DNA from: an uncultured Chryseobacterium sp.
GTDB taxonomy: Bacteria; Bacteroidota; Bacteroidia; Flavobacteriales; Weeksellaceae
NCBI GenBank assembly: GCA_913777465.1
Contig: CAJYRQ010000028.1
Location: 1 to 61,459, forward strand
Reading direction: 5' to 3'
DNA: 61,459 bases
A model generated the notes under the pieces. It was not told where the DNA came from and made no database searches. It worked only from the letters and a program-made list of their open reading frames with translations. Of the stretch, positions 51,496 through 60,800 are shown in pieces. Position numbers and translations under genes: made by a program. Position 1 is the first letter of the stretch. Each line of letters begins with the position of its first letter.

Positions 51496-51503
51496 TACAT
51501 TTG
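51496..51503 (+). promoter_or_regulatory. Putative -7 element for the small exported protein at 51531
   Basis: TACATTTG is a perfect TAnnTTTG match, with a TTG at 51478-51480 (15-base spacer, slightly short). It lies 27 bases before the ATG. Confidence 0.5.
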
Positions 51504-51530
51504 AATTCTTAAACAGAATCCGCCTTTTGT

Positions 51531-51956
51531 ATGAAAAAATCCGTTAATATTCTTCTCATTGCTTTTTTTGCTTTATTCAGCGGGCTGGTCCAGGCGCAGA
51601 AAACAGTAAGCGATACTTTGGCATATGCTAAAAAATTCCAGACCAATAAGGAAAAGTATATCGGGAAAAAATTTTCCCTGCTATTGAAAGATATGACCCA
51701 GCTTTCGTTTAAAAAGGCAAAATCCGATATTAAGGAAGATGGGAATAATCCCCTGCCGGGTACCTTATTCAGGTTTTCCGATAAAGATATTGATGCTTCC
51801 GGGCAGGTAACGGTTGTTATAAAATGGAAACCTGATGATACCCCTACCACTCCCCTCGAATTTTTCGAGCAGGAGCACAATTACGGATTTACCGTCAACG
51901 AGAAAAACTTCTTCGAAAATAAAATCATCCAGGACATCGTGGTCTACAAACAATAA
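51531..51956 (+). CDS. Exported protein of unknown function
   Basis: A 141-residue protein with a signal peptide (MKKSVNILLIAFFALFSGLVQAQ, cleavage after residue 22 or 23). The mature part is basic and has no cysteine: KKFQTNKEKYIGKKFSLLLKDM early and a beta-rich C-terminal half with VTVVIKWKP and FFEQEHNYGFTVNEKNFF. No known domain recognised. It stands alone between two terminators with its own promoter candidate. Confidence 0.7.
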   Translation: MKKSVNILLIAFFALFSGLVQAQKTVSDTLAYAKKFQTNKEKYIGKKFSLLLKDMTQLSFKKAKSDIKEDGNNPLPGTLFRFSDKDIDASGQVTVVIKWKPDDTPTTPLEFFEQEHNYGFTVNEKNFFENKIIQDIVVYKQ

Positions 51957-51982
51957 ACCTCCGCTTGCGGAGGTTTTATTTA
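51956..51982 (+). terminator. Intrinsic terminator after the exported protein at 51531
   Basis: A 9-bp stem, AACCTCCGC (51956-51964) with GCGGAGGTT (51967-51975), two bases between the arms, then TTATTTAAT. It begins inside the stop codon region of the gene. Confidence 0.85.
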
Positions 51983-52168
51983 ATGTAAATTCGATGATAT
52001 TTAATTTATTTCCAGCCTATTAAAAATGATCAGGAATTTTACATAGAGTCTGTACTTTACGAAGTATAAACAAGATCATTTGATATTTGAGACTGTTGAC
52101 AGTATATTAATAGAAGAAACTTCCGGCATCCGGCTCCCAACCTATTTTCCACTCCGAGTTCACGTAAT

Positions 52169-52732
52169 TTACTTCCCATTAAATGCAGACATGGTATTGC
52201 TGATGCCTGCAAAAACAAACGACAGGGCTGCTTTTGAAAACTTTTCAATTCTCTCGGCCAGCTTTTCATTTTCTTCCTCGTTCCAGGTGCCCAGCACATA
52301 ATCCACCTGTCTGCCTTCTGAAAAATCTGCGGAAATCCCGAACCGGAGGCGTGCATAATTCTGGGTCTGCAAAACTTCGTTGATGTTTTTCAGCCCGTTG
52401 TGCCCGGCATCGGAACCTTTTCCTTTCATCCGCAGGGTTCCGAAAGGAAGTGCCAGATCATCCGTAATGATGAGTACATTTTCCAACGGGATGTTTTCTT
52501 TCTGCATCCAATAGCGCACCGCATTCCCGGAAAGGTTCATATAGGTATCCGGCTTCAGCACGAGTACCCTTCTACCTTTGTATTTCCCGTCTGCCATCCA
52601 CCCGAAGTTGGTGGTATTGAACGAAACTTCCAGCGTTTCGGCAATTTTATCCGCTACTTTGAAGCCGATGTTGTGACGGGTATTTTCATATTCGGTGCCT
52701 TTGTTTCCAAGCCCGACGATTAAATATTTCAT
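52169..52732 (-). CDS. pth: Peptidyl-tRNA hydrolase
   Basis: A 187-residue enzyme that frees tRNA from peptidyl-tRNAs dropped by the ribosome. The family motifs are GLGNKGTEYENTRHNIGF with Asn10 and the catalytic His20, then Asp91/Asp92 in ITDDLALPFG and Asn112 in KGSDAGHNGLKNI. Length is typical. It is monocistronic: the gene after it on the minus strand is on the other side of an intergenic stretch. Confidence 0.96.
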   Translation of the reverse strand: MKYLIVGLGNKGTEYENTRHNIGFKVADKIAETLEVSFNTTNFGWMADGKYKGRRVLVLKPDTYMNLSGNAVRYWMQKENIPLENVLIITDDLALPFGTLRMKGKGSDAGHNGLKNINEVLQTQNYARLRFGISADFSEGRQVDYVLGTWNEEENEKLAERIEKFSKAALSFVFAGISNTMSAFNGK

Positions 52733-52765
52733 TGCGGAATTTTTTGCAAAATTAAGGCATTCTGA

Positions 52766-52798
52766 ATAAAAAAGCCCAATCCCGGAGAGATTGAGCTT
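52766..52798 (-). terminator. Intrinsic terminator after the lipoprotein at 52821
   Basis: The arms AAGCCCAATC (52772-52781) and GATTGAGCTT (52789-52798) pair with one G-T wobble. On the minus strand a run of T follows (52774 down to 52766). It lies 23 bases past the stop at 52821. Confidence 0.78.
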
Positions 52799-52820
52799 CT
52801 ATATTATTTAAAATTATTTC

Positions 52821-53756
52821 TTACAAAGGTTTGTAGATATAGTTTACGCCGTATCCTTTTCTCATGTACGTCTGGGCGTCGTAGTTATAATTGGTTGAGA
52901 AAAAAACCGAAGTCGGAATAGGCTGTGCAAGATTCGTAATGGAATATCTTGTAGGGCTGTTCGGTGATAAAATCCAGCTCTTCACCTGATTATTCTGTGT
53001 AGATAAAATTCTTGAAATTTTATAAACCGGAGGAAGCAGGGTAAACGGATTTATTTTGTCATCGTAATTGGAATACTCAAAACTAAGCTTTTCGCCCGGA
53101 GCGGACATCACGCTTCCCGTCATATTCCCAGCGAATTTTGTTACTTTAGAAACATTGTCTCCCGAATATTCGAATTTCACTTTTGAATATTTGTTGTAAG
53201 AAGGAGCTCCTGCCACTTCAGGGCCGGTTCTCATATTGATGGAATCAAGCTTTGCCGTTGCTGCCGAATATTTGATACCGTAAATGGTTTTTGTCTTTAG
53301 ATAAAGGGTCTGCGGTCCCGGTGCTGCCACAGTGTAAGGTGCAGTGGTGCTTCTCTTGAAGAACGACCGGCTTTCGGAAATGGTTTCCAGCCTTCCCGTA
53401 CTTCCGTAGGTAAACTGTTGGTTATAGGTAATACTGTCTTTATCCAGCTTTCCGTTTCCGTCAATATCCAGAAATCCTCTGAAATCCACTCGGCTGATCT
53501 TGTCTCCGCTCCATGCGATATCTGCAGTGGAATTCATACTGTCGGTAACCACTTTGGACAGCTGCAGCCCGTTGTAATAATACGTAGCCAGTGTATCTGA
53601 ATCCGTGATTTCCCTGTATAAAGCTCTCGGACCGTTAAGCCCTGAATTGCCGTTGATATCTACCAGCGGATCTCCGTTCTCATCCATTATTTCTTTACAA
53701 GAATGAACTGAAGAAACACCCACCAGTATTAAAATAAAATAAAAAAGTCGTTTCAT
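52821..53756 (-). CDS. Lipoprotein with YD-like beta repeats
   Basis: A 311-residue lipoprotein (MKRLFYFILILVGVSSVHSC, lipid Cys20). The mature part has many short strands joined by Gly/Asn/Asp turns (YYYNGLQLSKVVT, DIAWSGDKISRVDF, FTYGSTGRLETISES, VKFEYSGDNVSKVTKF), a pattern close to YD/RHS-like repeats in Bacteroidota surface lipoproteins. A DVDGNGKLDKDS-like stretch (DIDGNGKLDKDS) may bind calcium. It ends YIYKPL, as its relative at 53859-54707 does. No function known. Confidence 0.7.
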   Translation of the reverse strand: MKRLFYFILILVGVSSVHSCKEIMDENGDPLVDINGNSGLNGPRALYREITDSDTLATYYYNGLQLSKVVTDSMNSTADIAWSGDKISRVDFRGFLDIDGNGKLDKDSITYNQQFTYGSTGRLETISESRSFFKRSTTAPYTVAAPGPQTLYLKTKTIYGIKYSAATAKLDSINMRTGPEVAGAPSYNKYSKVKFEYSGDNVSKVTKFAGNMTGSVMSAPGEKLSFEYSNYDDKINPFTLLPPVYKISRILSTQNNQVKSWILSPNSPTRYSITNLAQPIPTSVFFSTNYNYDAQTYMRKGYGVNYIYKPL

Positions 53757-53780
53757 TCCAAAGGGGATTATTTATTTTGT

Positions 53781-53788
53781 CAAAAATA
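53781..53788 (-). promoter_or_regulatory. Putative -7 element for the lipoprotein at 52821
   Basis: On the minus strand the sequence is TATTTTTG, a perfect TAnnTTTG match, 24 bases before the ATG at 53756. No clear -33 TTG. Confidence 0.4.
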
Positions 53789-53858
53789 TAATTTTTTTTT
53801 GAATAAAAAGTATCTTTTTACTCATATAACGATAAAACCATTAAAAGATCATTCTTCT

Positions 53859-54707
53859 TTATAACGGTTTATACAGGTATTTAATTGTCTGGTTTACATC
53901 AGAAACCGGATAATTCTGGGAATCGTAGACATAGCCTTTAGGGTAAGACATCTGCGGGCCGGAAGGACTCTGCACCGTTATCTTTCCTACGTTGTTGGCC
54001 GAAAGCATATAGCCGTTGATCTGCGTCAAAGTAGAAGCTACCATGAAATATTCTTTCGGTAAAGTGGTGTAAGGATTTACTTTAGCATCATAATTCTCGT
54101 AATAATACACTGTAGTAGAGGCAGTGGAAGCAGTAGGGGTTCCTCCGCTCATCATCATTCTCGTATAGTCCAGCTTTACGATATTACCGGCAGAATAGGT
54201 AAATTTCATCTCATTATAAAAAGAATAGGAAGCGCTTCCGCCAACCTTTTTCTTTTCCACAATACGGTATAAGCTTCCGCCTGCATCATAATATACGGTA
54301 AAATCGCTGTGGTTGGCAGAACCCATAATCGTCTGATCCATGGTAAATGAAGACAGTTTCCCGCTGGTATAGGTAAGCGCATACAGGTTATCGGTTGCAT
54401 GAGGGTTTGCATTATCCTGGATTTTAATCTGGCTGATGGAAGATCCGGTATAGGTAACCGTTGAAGCCGTCGCATTCGTGGAGCCCGCATCCCGTACATA
54501 AACGGTTGAAAGTGCTCCTCCGGTAGTTATGTATTCTTCAACATCCTTCGTCCCGCTGCTTACTTTACTCAGAATTCTCGGCCCGGTAATCGTTGTATTG
54601 GAAGAATTATTATTCTGATTCGGCGGATCTTCAGTGGTATTGTCACAGGAAATTACAAGACCAAGGGCCAAAGCAGCCAGAGAAGAAAGAAGGTATTTTT
54701 TTGTCAT
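53859..54707 (-). CDS. Lipoprotein with YD-like beta repeats (paralogue of 52821-53756)
   Basis: A 282-residue lipoprotein (MTKKYLLSSLAALALGLVISC, lipid Cys21), followed by an Asn/Thr-rich linker (DNTTEDPPNQNNNSSNTTITGPRIL). The repeat-like strands (VTYTGSSISQIKI, LTYTSGKLSSF, MKFTYSAGNIVKL) and the end (DSQNYPVSDVNQTIKYLYKPL) parallel the gene after it on the same strand. The two share the same fold and C-terminus and are likely an old duplication. Surface or periplasmic location inferred from the lipobox. Confidence 0.7.
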   Translation of the reverse strand: MTKKYLLSSLAALALGLVISCDNTTEDPPNQNNNSSNTTITGPRILSKVSSGTKDVEEYITTGGALSTVYVRDAGSTNATASTVTYTGSSISQIKIQDNANPHATDNLYALTYTSGKLSSFTMDQTIMGSANHSDFTVYYDAGGSLYRIVEKKKVGGSASYSFYNEMKFTYSAGNIVKLDYTRMMMSGGTPTASTASTTVYYYENYDAKVNPYTTLPKEYFMVASTLTQINGYMLSANNVGKITVQSPSGPQMSYPKGYVYDSQNYPVSDVNQTIKYLYKPL

Positions 54708-54791
54708 AAATTACTAATTTTTAATGCCGTCAAATATAATTTATTTTAACCTAAAAGAAAGTGAAAATTCACAAATAAATCATACAGAAAA

Positions 54792-54822
54792 CAAAAAAAT
54801 CTAAAAACTTCCGCTTTTAGAT
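54792..54822 (-). terminator. Intrinsic terminator of the three-gene VGIGT operon
   Basis: An 8-bp stem, ATCTAAAA (54799-54806) with TTTTAGAT (54815-54822). On the minus strand seven T follow (54798-54792). It lies 24 bases after the stop at 54846. Confidence 0.8.
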
Positions 54823-54845
54823 TAAAATATTGATGATAAAATTTT

Positions 54846-55589
54846 TTAATAAGGCTGCAGAACGGAAGTCGTCAGTACAGACTGTGACATATCTGAATTC
54901 AGAAAAGTTGTATTCACTGCTGTTCCGACGCCCAGCGTTCCTGCATTCAGGTTTCTCTTCGTACAGGCTACCTTTACCGAGTAATTGTTTTTAGGCGTTA
55001 CATTCGTAAGGGTCGCATTCAGGTTAAAAATTTTATAGGAGCCATCTGTGCCGATCAAGACATCGGTTCGTACGGCTTTCAGCTGGTCGTCTACAAATAT
55101 CCCGCAGGCAAATCCTGAAGACGAAGTATTGTTGGCCGTTTTCTGTGCCGTAGTCTGGAACGAAAATACCACTTTGTTGGTGGTATTGGTTACCGAATAC
55201 GTATCTACCGTTCCCGGGAGTACGGTCCACACATTCGTGAGGAGAGCGTTTTCGGTATAGGGACTTGTTGATCCGTTCGCTCCGCTGAATACCGCCCCGT
55301 TCGTATCTGAAACCGTATTCATAGAAAACAAAGACATGCTGCCCTGCCCGTCTGCAATCTTGATGTTCTTCCAGTCGTTTACGGTAAGATCGGAACTGTT
55401 GTGGAAGATGTTTCCGGCCGTCCCCGCCGCACCTTTTACCGTACCGGTTCCGCCGGTCCTTAATTCCTTTGCTATGTTGAGATCTCCGTTTATATCCAGC
55501 GTACCTGCCGGGGTTGTTGTTTTAATACCCACCTGAGCGTACACACAAAACGAAAACACACATCCCGTTAAAAAAAATATTTTCTTCAT
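54846..55589 (-). CDS. Exported protein, VGIxT N-terminal motif family (copy 3)
   Basis: A 247-residue exported protein. After the signal peptide (MKKIFFLTGCVFSFCVYAQ) the mature protein begins VGIKTTTPAGTLDINGDLNIA, the start common to many Flavobacteriia surface proteins. The C-terminal domain has exactly two mature cysteines: Cys162 in FACGIFVDDQLKAVR and Cys209 in VKVACTK, at equal places in the two neighbouring paralogues. A disulfide is plausible. Function unknown; possibly cell-surface or adhesin-like. Last gene of a three-gene tandem array, 2 bases after the previous stop. Confidence 0.75.
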   Translation of the reverse strand: MKKIFFLTGCVFSFCVYAQVGIKTTTPAGTLDINGDLNIAKELRTGGTGTVKGAAGTAGNIFHNSSDLTVNDWKNIKIADGQGSMSLFSMNTVSDTNGAVFSGANGSTSPYTENALLTNVWTVLPGTVDTYSVTNTTNKVVFSFQTTAQKTANNTSSSGFACGIFVDDQLKAVRTDVLIGTDGSYKIFNLNATLTNVTPKNNYSVKVACTKRNLNAGTLGVGTAVNTTFLNSDMSQSVLTTSVLQPY

Positions 55590-55591
55590 AA

Positions 55592-56407
55592 TTAGTTTAA
55601 AATTGAATTGAATACCTGCGGTACTTCATAAACATCCACCTTCAGGGAAGACTGGGTGATAAAACTATCGATGTTGTTTGCAACGTTGATCCCGATACCC
55701 AGGTTCGCTGTCGTGTTGTACGACTTCAGCCTGGAACACGCCACACTTACCGAATGGGTGCCTTTTGAAAGATTCTCTGCCATCCCGATCTGGTTATGGG
55801 TGATAAACGTACTGGACGAAGTACTCGCCTTCAGGTTCCGCTGTCTGAGGTTCACCAGCTTGTCGTCCACAAAAATACCGCATGCGTAATCTATTGAAAT
55901 ATCCGGAGATGTATTGGACGGGAAGTTTGCCTGAACTACGGTTTCAAACTGAAAATACGTCTTGCTTTCCGTACTGTATACCGTAAAAGGCTGGGACAGC
56001 TGATCAATCTTTTTAAATTGGGTCAGGCTGCTGTAATTGGCATTTTTTACCAGAGAGGCAGACCGGTTGAAGCTGCTCGCCTGCTCTTCGGTACTGGAAA
56101 AGGTAACTCCGGTACGGTCTGAAAAGGAATTGTTGAATATCAGGTAAAATTTGTTCGGTTCGTATTCCGGAATCCGGAGCGACTTCCAGATCGGAGGAGA
56201 GCCGGCTCCCTGAGAAACCAGGATCTGGTCGTTGTTGCCCTGGGAAAGCAGGTTATCTGCAGGAATGAAAACGGATAATTTTCCCCTGAGATTTGCATCA
56301 CCGTTTACATCCAGCGTTGCCTGCGGGGTTTTTGTATTGATGCCTACTTGCGCGTTCAGCAACAGTCCGGCAGCAGTGCAGAAGAGTAAAAATAAGTTCT
56401 TTAACAT
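55592..56407 (-). CDS. Exported protein, VGIxT N-terminal motif family (copy 2)
   Basis: A 271-residue exported protein (MLKNLFLLFCTAAGLLLNAQ signal). The mature start is VGINTKTPQATLDVNGDANLRGKL, followed by the linker ILVSQGAGSPPIWKSL, matching copy 1 (VLVSQGEGLPPVWKSV). The two mature cysteines are Cys176 (YACGIFVDDKLVNLR) and Cys224 (VSVACSR). It lies between its paralogues with gaps of 4 and 2 bases, so the three are made together. Function unknown. Confidence 0.75.
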   Translation of the reverse strand: MLKNLFLLFCTAAGLLLNAQVGINTKTPQATLDVNGDANLRGKLSVFIPADNLLSQGNNDQILVSQGAGSPPIWKSLRIPEYEPNKFYLIFNNSFSDRTGVTFSSTEEQASSFNRSASLVKNANYSSLTQFKKIDQLSQPFTVYSTESKTYFQFETVVQANFPSNTSPDISIDYACGIFVDDKLVNLRQRNLKASTSSSTFITHNQIGMAENLSKGTHSVSVACSRLKSYNTTANLGIGINVANNIDSFITQSSLKVDVYEVPQVFNSILN

Positions 56408-56411
56408 CTGA

Positions 56412-57236
56412 TTAATTGGTTTTATAGGTTACGTATTCAATGATGTCCACTTTGAAATCGGACTCCAGGTTGAAGGCATTGGATATCGTATTGCTGTTGG
56501 AAATATTACGTCCGATGGTAAACTGGGAATCAATACTGGAAGATTCGATCTTGCGGCAGGCCACCTCCACTTTCTGTGTACCTACGGGCACATTCTGCTC
56601 CGTATAATTCAGGGTGAATATATAATCCTGGAAACCGTTTTTTTCCGTATTGTTATTGGAAGCAATCCTGTCGGGACGGACGGCTACCAGCTTGTTGTTC
56701 CGGAAAACACCGCAGGTAAAAGTAACATTCTGGGAAGTGGCTGCTGCCGGAGCCTTCATTTCCACACCCGTCTGAAACTGATAAGTCAGCCTGTTTTTCC
56801 CGTTTTTAATGGTAAACGTATCCACAAGACCCGGTATCTTCACCCAGTTCCCGCCGGAAACGTCTGAAATGTCACTTCCTACCGTATTCTTATAAACACC
56901 ATCACCGGCTGCACCGTTTGAAAGCGCAGCAATACCCGTCTGATCGGAAGTTAAATAAGAATTGATCAGCTTATACTGGCCCTCTTCCATAAAGGATACA
57001 TTCACGGATTTCCATACAGGAGGCAATCCTTCTCCCTGAGATACCAAAACCTGTCCGTTCAGTCCGGGATTACCGGCCGTACCCGAAGTACCGCCTACTC
57101 TTAGTTCTTTTCTCAAAGTGGTGCTTCCGTTCACATCAAGAAGCGCATTAGGTGAATTTGTACCTATTCCCACTTGTGCGTTAACCGATAGTGAAATTGC
57201 AATTCCGGCTACGCAGTAATACATCGTTTTCTTCAT
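56412..57236 (-). CDS. Exported protein, VGIxT N-terminal motif family (copy 1)
   Basis: A 274-residue exported protein, started at the ATG at 57236 (MKKTMYYCVAGIAISLSVNAQ). The frame extends 12 codons upstream to 57272, but that part overlaps the promoter match. The mature start is VGIGTNSPNALLDVNGSTTLRKEL, then a glycine-rich collagen-like stretch (GGTSGTAGNPGLNGQ) and VLVSQGEGLPPVWKSV. The two mature cysteines are Cys175 (FTCGVFRNNKLVAVR) and Cys227 (VEVACRK). First gene of the three-gene operon. Confidence 0.75.
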   Translation of the reverse strand: MKKTMYYCVAGIAISLSVNAQVGIGTNSPNALLDVNGSTTLRKELRVGGTSGTAGNPGLNGQVLVSQGEGLPPVWKSVNVSFMEEGQYKLINSYLTSDQTGIAALSNGAAGDGVYKNTVGSDISDVSGGNWVKIPGLVDTFTIKNGKNRLTYQFQTGVEMKAPAAATSQNVTFTCGVFRNNKLVAVRPDRIASNNNTEKNGFQDYIFTLNYTEQNVPVGTQKVEVACRKIESSSIDSQFTIGRNISNSNTISNAFNLESDFKVDIIEYVTYKTN

Positions 57237-57249
57237 AATATTGGGACTG

Positions 57250-57257
57250 CAAAGGTA
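57250..57257 (-). promoter_or_regulatory. Putative -7 element for the three-gene VGIGT operon
   Basis: On the minus strand the sequence is TACCTTTG, a perfect TAnnTTTG match, 14 bases before the ATG at 57236. No clear TTG at the -33 distance. It supports starting copy 1 at 57236 rather than 57272. Confidence 0.45.
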
Positions 57258-57810
57258 ATTAAAAAACCACATAAAAAGTAGACATACGGATCACAAACCC
57301 ATATAAATGAATCTATTACAGATATTTTAACTTTAATAAAAAAATAGAAATATTTCTACGAACAACCGTTAGGACTCCATTAATCAATCCGAAAAATCAA
57401 TCCCAAAATAAACTACAAAGTGATAAAAAAGCAATTATTTATCAGTAAAAAGTGAATTTTATCCATAAAGAATAATCAATTATAAAGCTGTTTGAGAAAA
57501 ATATGAATAACCATAATCTTTTATCTATTAATCCTGTTAATGTGAAAACAGGAGGCCAAAACCAATCTCTACGCTTGGGGAAAATGACAGCCCGATATCC
57601 GTATTTTTCGATCTTCATGATTGTGGAGCAGGCCGAATCATCTCATTGTTGTATTCTATTTTTTTTCAAAAACATGAAAAATCTCAGGAAAAAACCTGGT
57701 ATAAAGGATTAAAATCCTCACCTTATTCTGGTATTTAACGTTCGATTTATAAAAAAATTTTGCCGCATTGAAAGATCAACACGGCAATAATCTGTAACCT
57801 GAATAAGAGA
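57258..57810. other. Long AT-rich intergenic region between the VGIGT operon and mfd
   Basis: About 550 bases. It holds the mfd terminator at the right (57751-57787). A 69-codon plus-strand frame at 57503-57712 has no start context, no family resemblance and a random-looking composition. I take the region as non-coding, possibly with an old gene remnant. Confidence 0.45.
57751..57787 (-). terminator. Intrinsic terminator after mfd
   Basis: The arms TTGCCG (57760-57765) and CGGCAA (57782-57787) enclose further weaker pairs (ATTGAA with TCAA-type sequence). On the minus strand AATTTTTTT follows. It lies 24 bases past the mfd stop at 57811. Confidence 0.75.
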
Positions 57811-60800
57811 TTACTCTTCGCTTTTTAAGATAGACTTTAACAGTGCATTCACCTCATCTACATTGGCAATCCGGTCTTTTCTCATCATCAGCTGATTGCC
57901 TTCTTTTCCGGTTTTCTCCTTCAGCTGTGCCTGAGCCGGATTTTTGGTAAGATAACTGATAATTTTTCTGAATTTGCTGGTCTGATAAAACTTGTCCTGT
58001 GGATTGCCCGGGAAATACCCCAGGAAAACACCGTTCTTCATTACGATTTTTTCAAAACCAATGTCGCAAGCCAGCCATTTTAAGCTCACGCTCTTCAGCA
58101 GGTTAACCGCTTCTTTCGGCAGTTCACCGAAACGGTCGATCAGTTCCGATTCAAATTTCACCAGGTTTTCCTCATTATCGATTTCGGCCAGCTTCTGATA
58201 CAGCAGCAGCCTTTCCTCGGTATTTGAAATATACCAGTCCGGCAGCATCAGCTCCAGATCGGTATCGATATTCACATCTTTGGTGGTTTTGAAAAGCTTG
58301 TTCCTTTCCTCCTCATTCTCAAAAAGATTCTGAAATTCCTGATCGTCTTTCAGTTCTTCCAGGGCTTCCTGCATCAGTTTCTGGTAGGTTTCGAAACCCA
58401 TTTCGTTGATGAACCCGCTCTGTTCGGCTCCCAGCAGATCCCCCGCTCCACGGATCTCGAGGTCTTTCATGGCAATCTGGAACCCACTTCCCAGATCGGA
58501 AAACTGCTCAATCGCTTCCAGACGCTTCCTTGCATCGGAAGTCATCATATCGTATGGCGGTGTAATCAGGTAACAGAACGCCTTGCGGTTGCTCCGCCCG
58601 ACGCGTCCCCTCATCTGGTGAAGATCGGCCATCCCGAACCGGTGGGCATCATTAATAAAAATGGTATTGGCATTCGGAACATCCACGCCACTTTCGATAA
58701 TGGTGGTGGACACCAGGACATCATATTTTCCTTCCATAAAATCCAGGACATTCTTTTCCAGCTGCTTGCCTTCCATCTGTCCGTGGCCGGTAATTACCCT
58801 TGCATCGGGAACAAGCCTCTGGATGAGCCCCGCAATATCTTTAAGATTTTCCACCCTGTTGTTGATGAAATAGACCTGACCGTCACGTTGCAGCTCATAG
58901 GAAACCGCATCGCGGATAATTTCTTCGCTGAATCCGATAAGCTGGGTGTCCACCGGCTGCCGGTTGGGCGGCGGCGTTTTAATCACCGATAAATCCCTTG
59001 CAGCCATCAGGGAAAACTGCAAAGTTCTCGGGATGGGCGTTGCCGTCAGCGTTAAAGTATCCACATCGGCCTTTAAGGTCTTCAGTTTATCCTTTACCGA
59101 AACACCGAACTTATGTTCCTCGTCAATAATCAGCAGGCCGAGATCTTTAAACTTCACCGAACTTCCTGCCAGCTGGTGGGTTCCGATAATGATATCCACT
59201 TTTCCGTTCTTAAGGTCCTGCAAAGTTTCCGATTTCTGTTTTGCTGTCCTGAAACGGTTTACATAGGCGACATTTACCGGGAAATCCTTCAGCCGGTCTT
59301 TGAAACTCCGGTAATGCTGGAAGGCAAGGATCGTCGTCGGCACCAGAACCGCTACCTGCTTTCCGTCTGTTGCTGCTTTGAATGCCGCACGGATGGCAAC
59401 TTCCGTTTTACCGAAACCTACATCCCCGCACACCAGACGGTCCATCACCGTATCATTTTCCATGTCGCGCTTCACATCGATGGTCGCTTTCTCCTGATCC
59501 GGCGTGTCTTCATAAAGGAAACTGGCTTCCAATTCATTCTGTAAGTAGGAATCCGGCGTGTAAGCAAAGCCTTTTGCCGATTTCCGCTGGGCATATAATT
59601 TAATAAGGTCGAAAGCAATCTGTTTTACCCTTGCCTTTGTTTTCTGTTTTAAGGATTTCCAGGTTGGGGATCCGAGTTTGCTCAGGACCACTTCCCGGCC
59701 TTCCGGACCATTATATTTTGAGATTTTATGCAGCGAGTGAATGCTTACATACAGCAGGTCGCCGTTTTTATAGGTAAGTTTGAAACACTCCTGGATTTTT
59801 CCGTCGTTATTTACTTTTACCAGACCCATGAATTTCCCGATCCCGTGGTCGATGTGTGCAATATAATCGCCGATTTTAAGGGACATCAGGTCTTTCAAGG
59901 TAAGCTGTTCGGATTTGGCAAAGGTATTTTTAGCTTTGTACCGCTGGTAACGGTCGAAGATCTGGTGATCGGTATACACCAGGAATTTGTGGTCGTTGTC
60001 TACAAACCCTTCATGAATTTCGGACCGGAAACTTTTAAAAGGAAGCTCGTGTTCCAGCTCTTCAAAAATAGACTGCAGCCGCTCTCTCTGCTTTTCGGAG
60101 GAAAAGGAAATCCAGGTATCGAATCCTTCCTTCTGTTTGCCTTCAAGATCTTCGATCAGCAGCTCAAAATTTTTATGGAATGAAGGCTGTACCGTCTGGT
60201 CCATTTTAAGCTCCGACAGCTCGATCAGCCCTTCGATGGGAACGGCCCCGAAATCAACGGTCCTGAATTTTTTATAATCGAATAGAAATTCCTGATCGGA
60301 AATAAACAGTTCCTGCGGGGTCTGGTGGGCAATGTCTTTGCTTAACGCATCATATTTTTCCAGGGATTTTTCATAAAATGCCCTCAGCTTCTGCATCCCG
60401 ACAATCCCGTTTCTTGAAACCACAAAGCTTCCTTTCGGCAACAGCTGAAGCAGGGACACCCGGCTGCCCGTCACCTTAAAATTCATATTGGAAACCAACT
60501 GGAAATCGGCTACTTTATCCACCGAAAGCTGTGTTTCGATGTCAAAAGTCCTGATGCTTTCCACTTCATTTCCGAAAAACGTAATCCGGTACGGCTTTTC
60601 ATTGGAATAGGAAAAGACATCCACAATCCCGCCACGTACGGAAAACTCTCCCGGCTCGGAAACAAAATCCGCCTGCTGGAAATTATAATGGTTCAGCAGC
60701 TCATCCACAAAATCGAAATCGAGCTGATCGCCTACTTTTATATGATGGGAAATTGCCTTGAAATCTTCCTTCTTCAATACTTTTTCAGATAATGCCCCTA

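Noticed and set aside
57503-57712. A 69-codon plus-strand frame in the gap before mfd
   Set aside because: No known domain, no signal peptide, no promoter word close upstream, and composition like the surrounding non-coding DNA. A decayed gene cannot be excluded.
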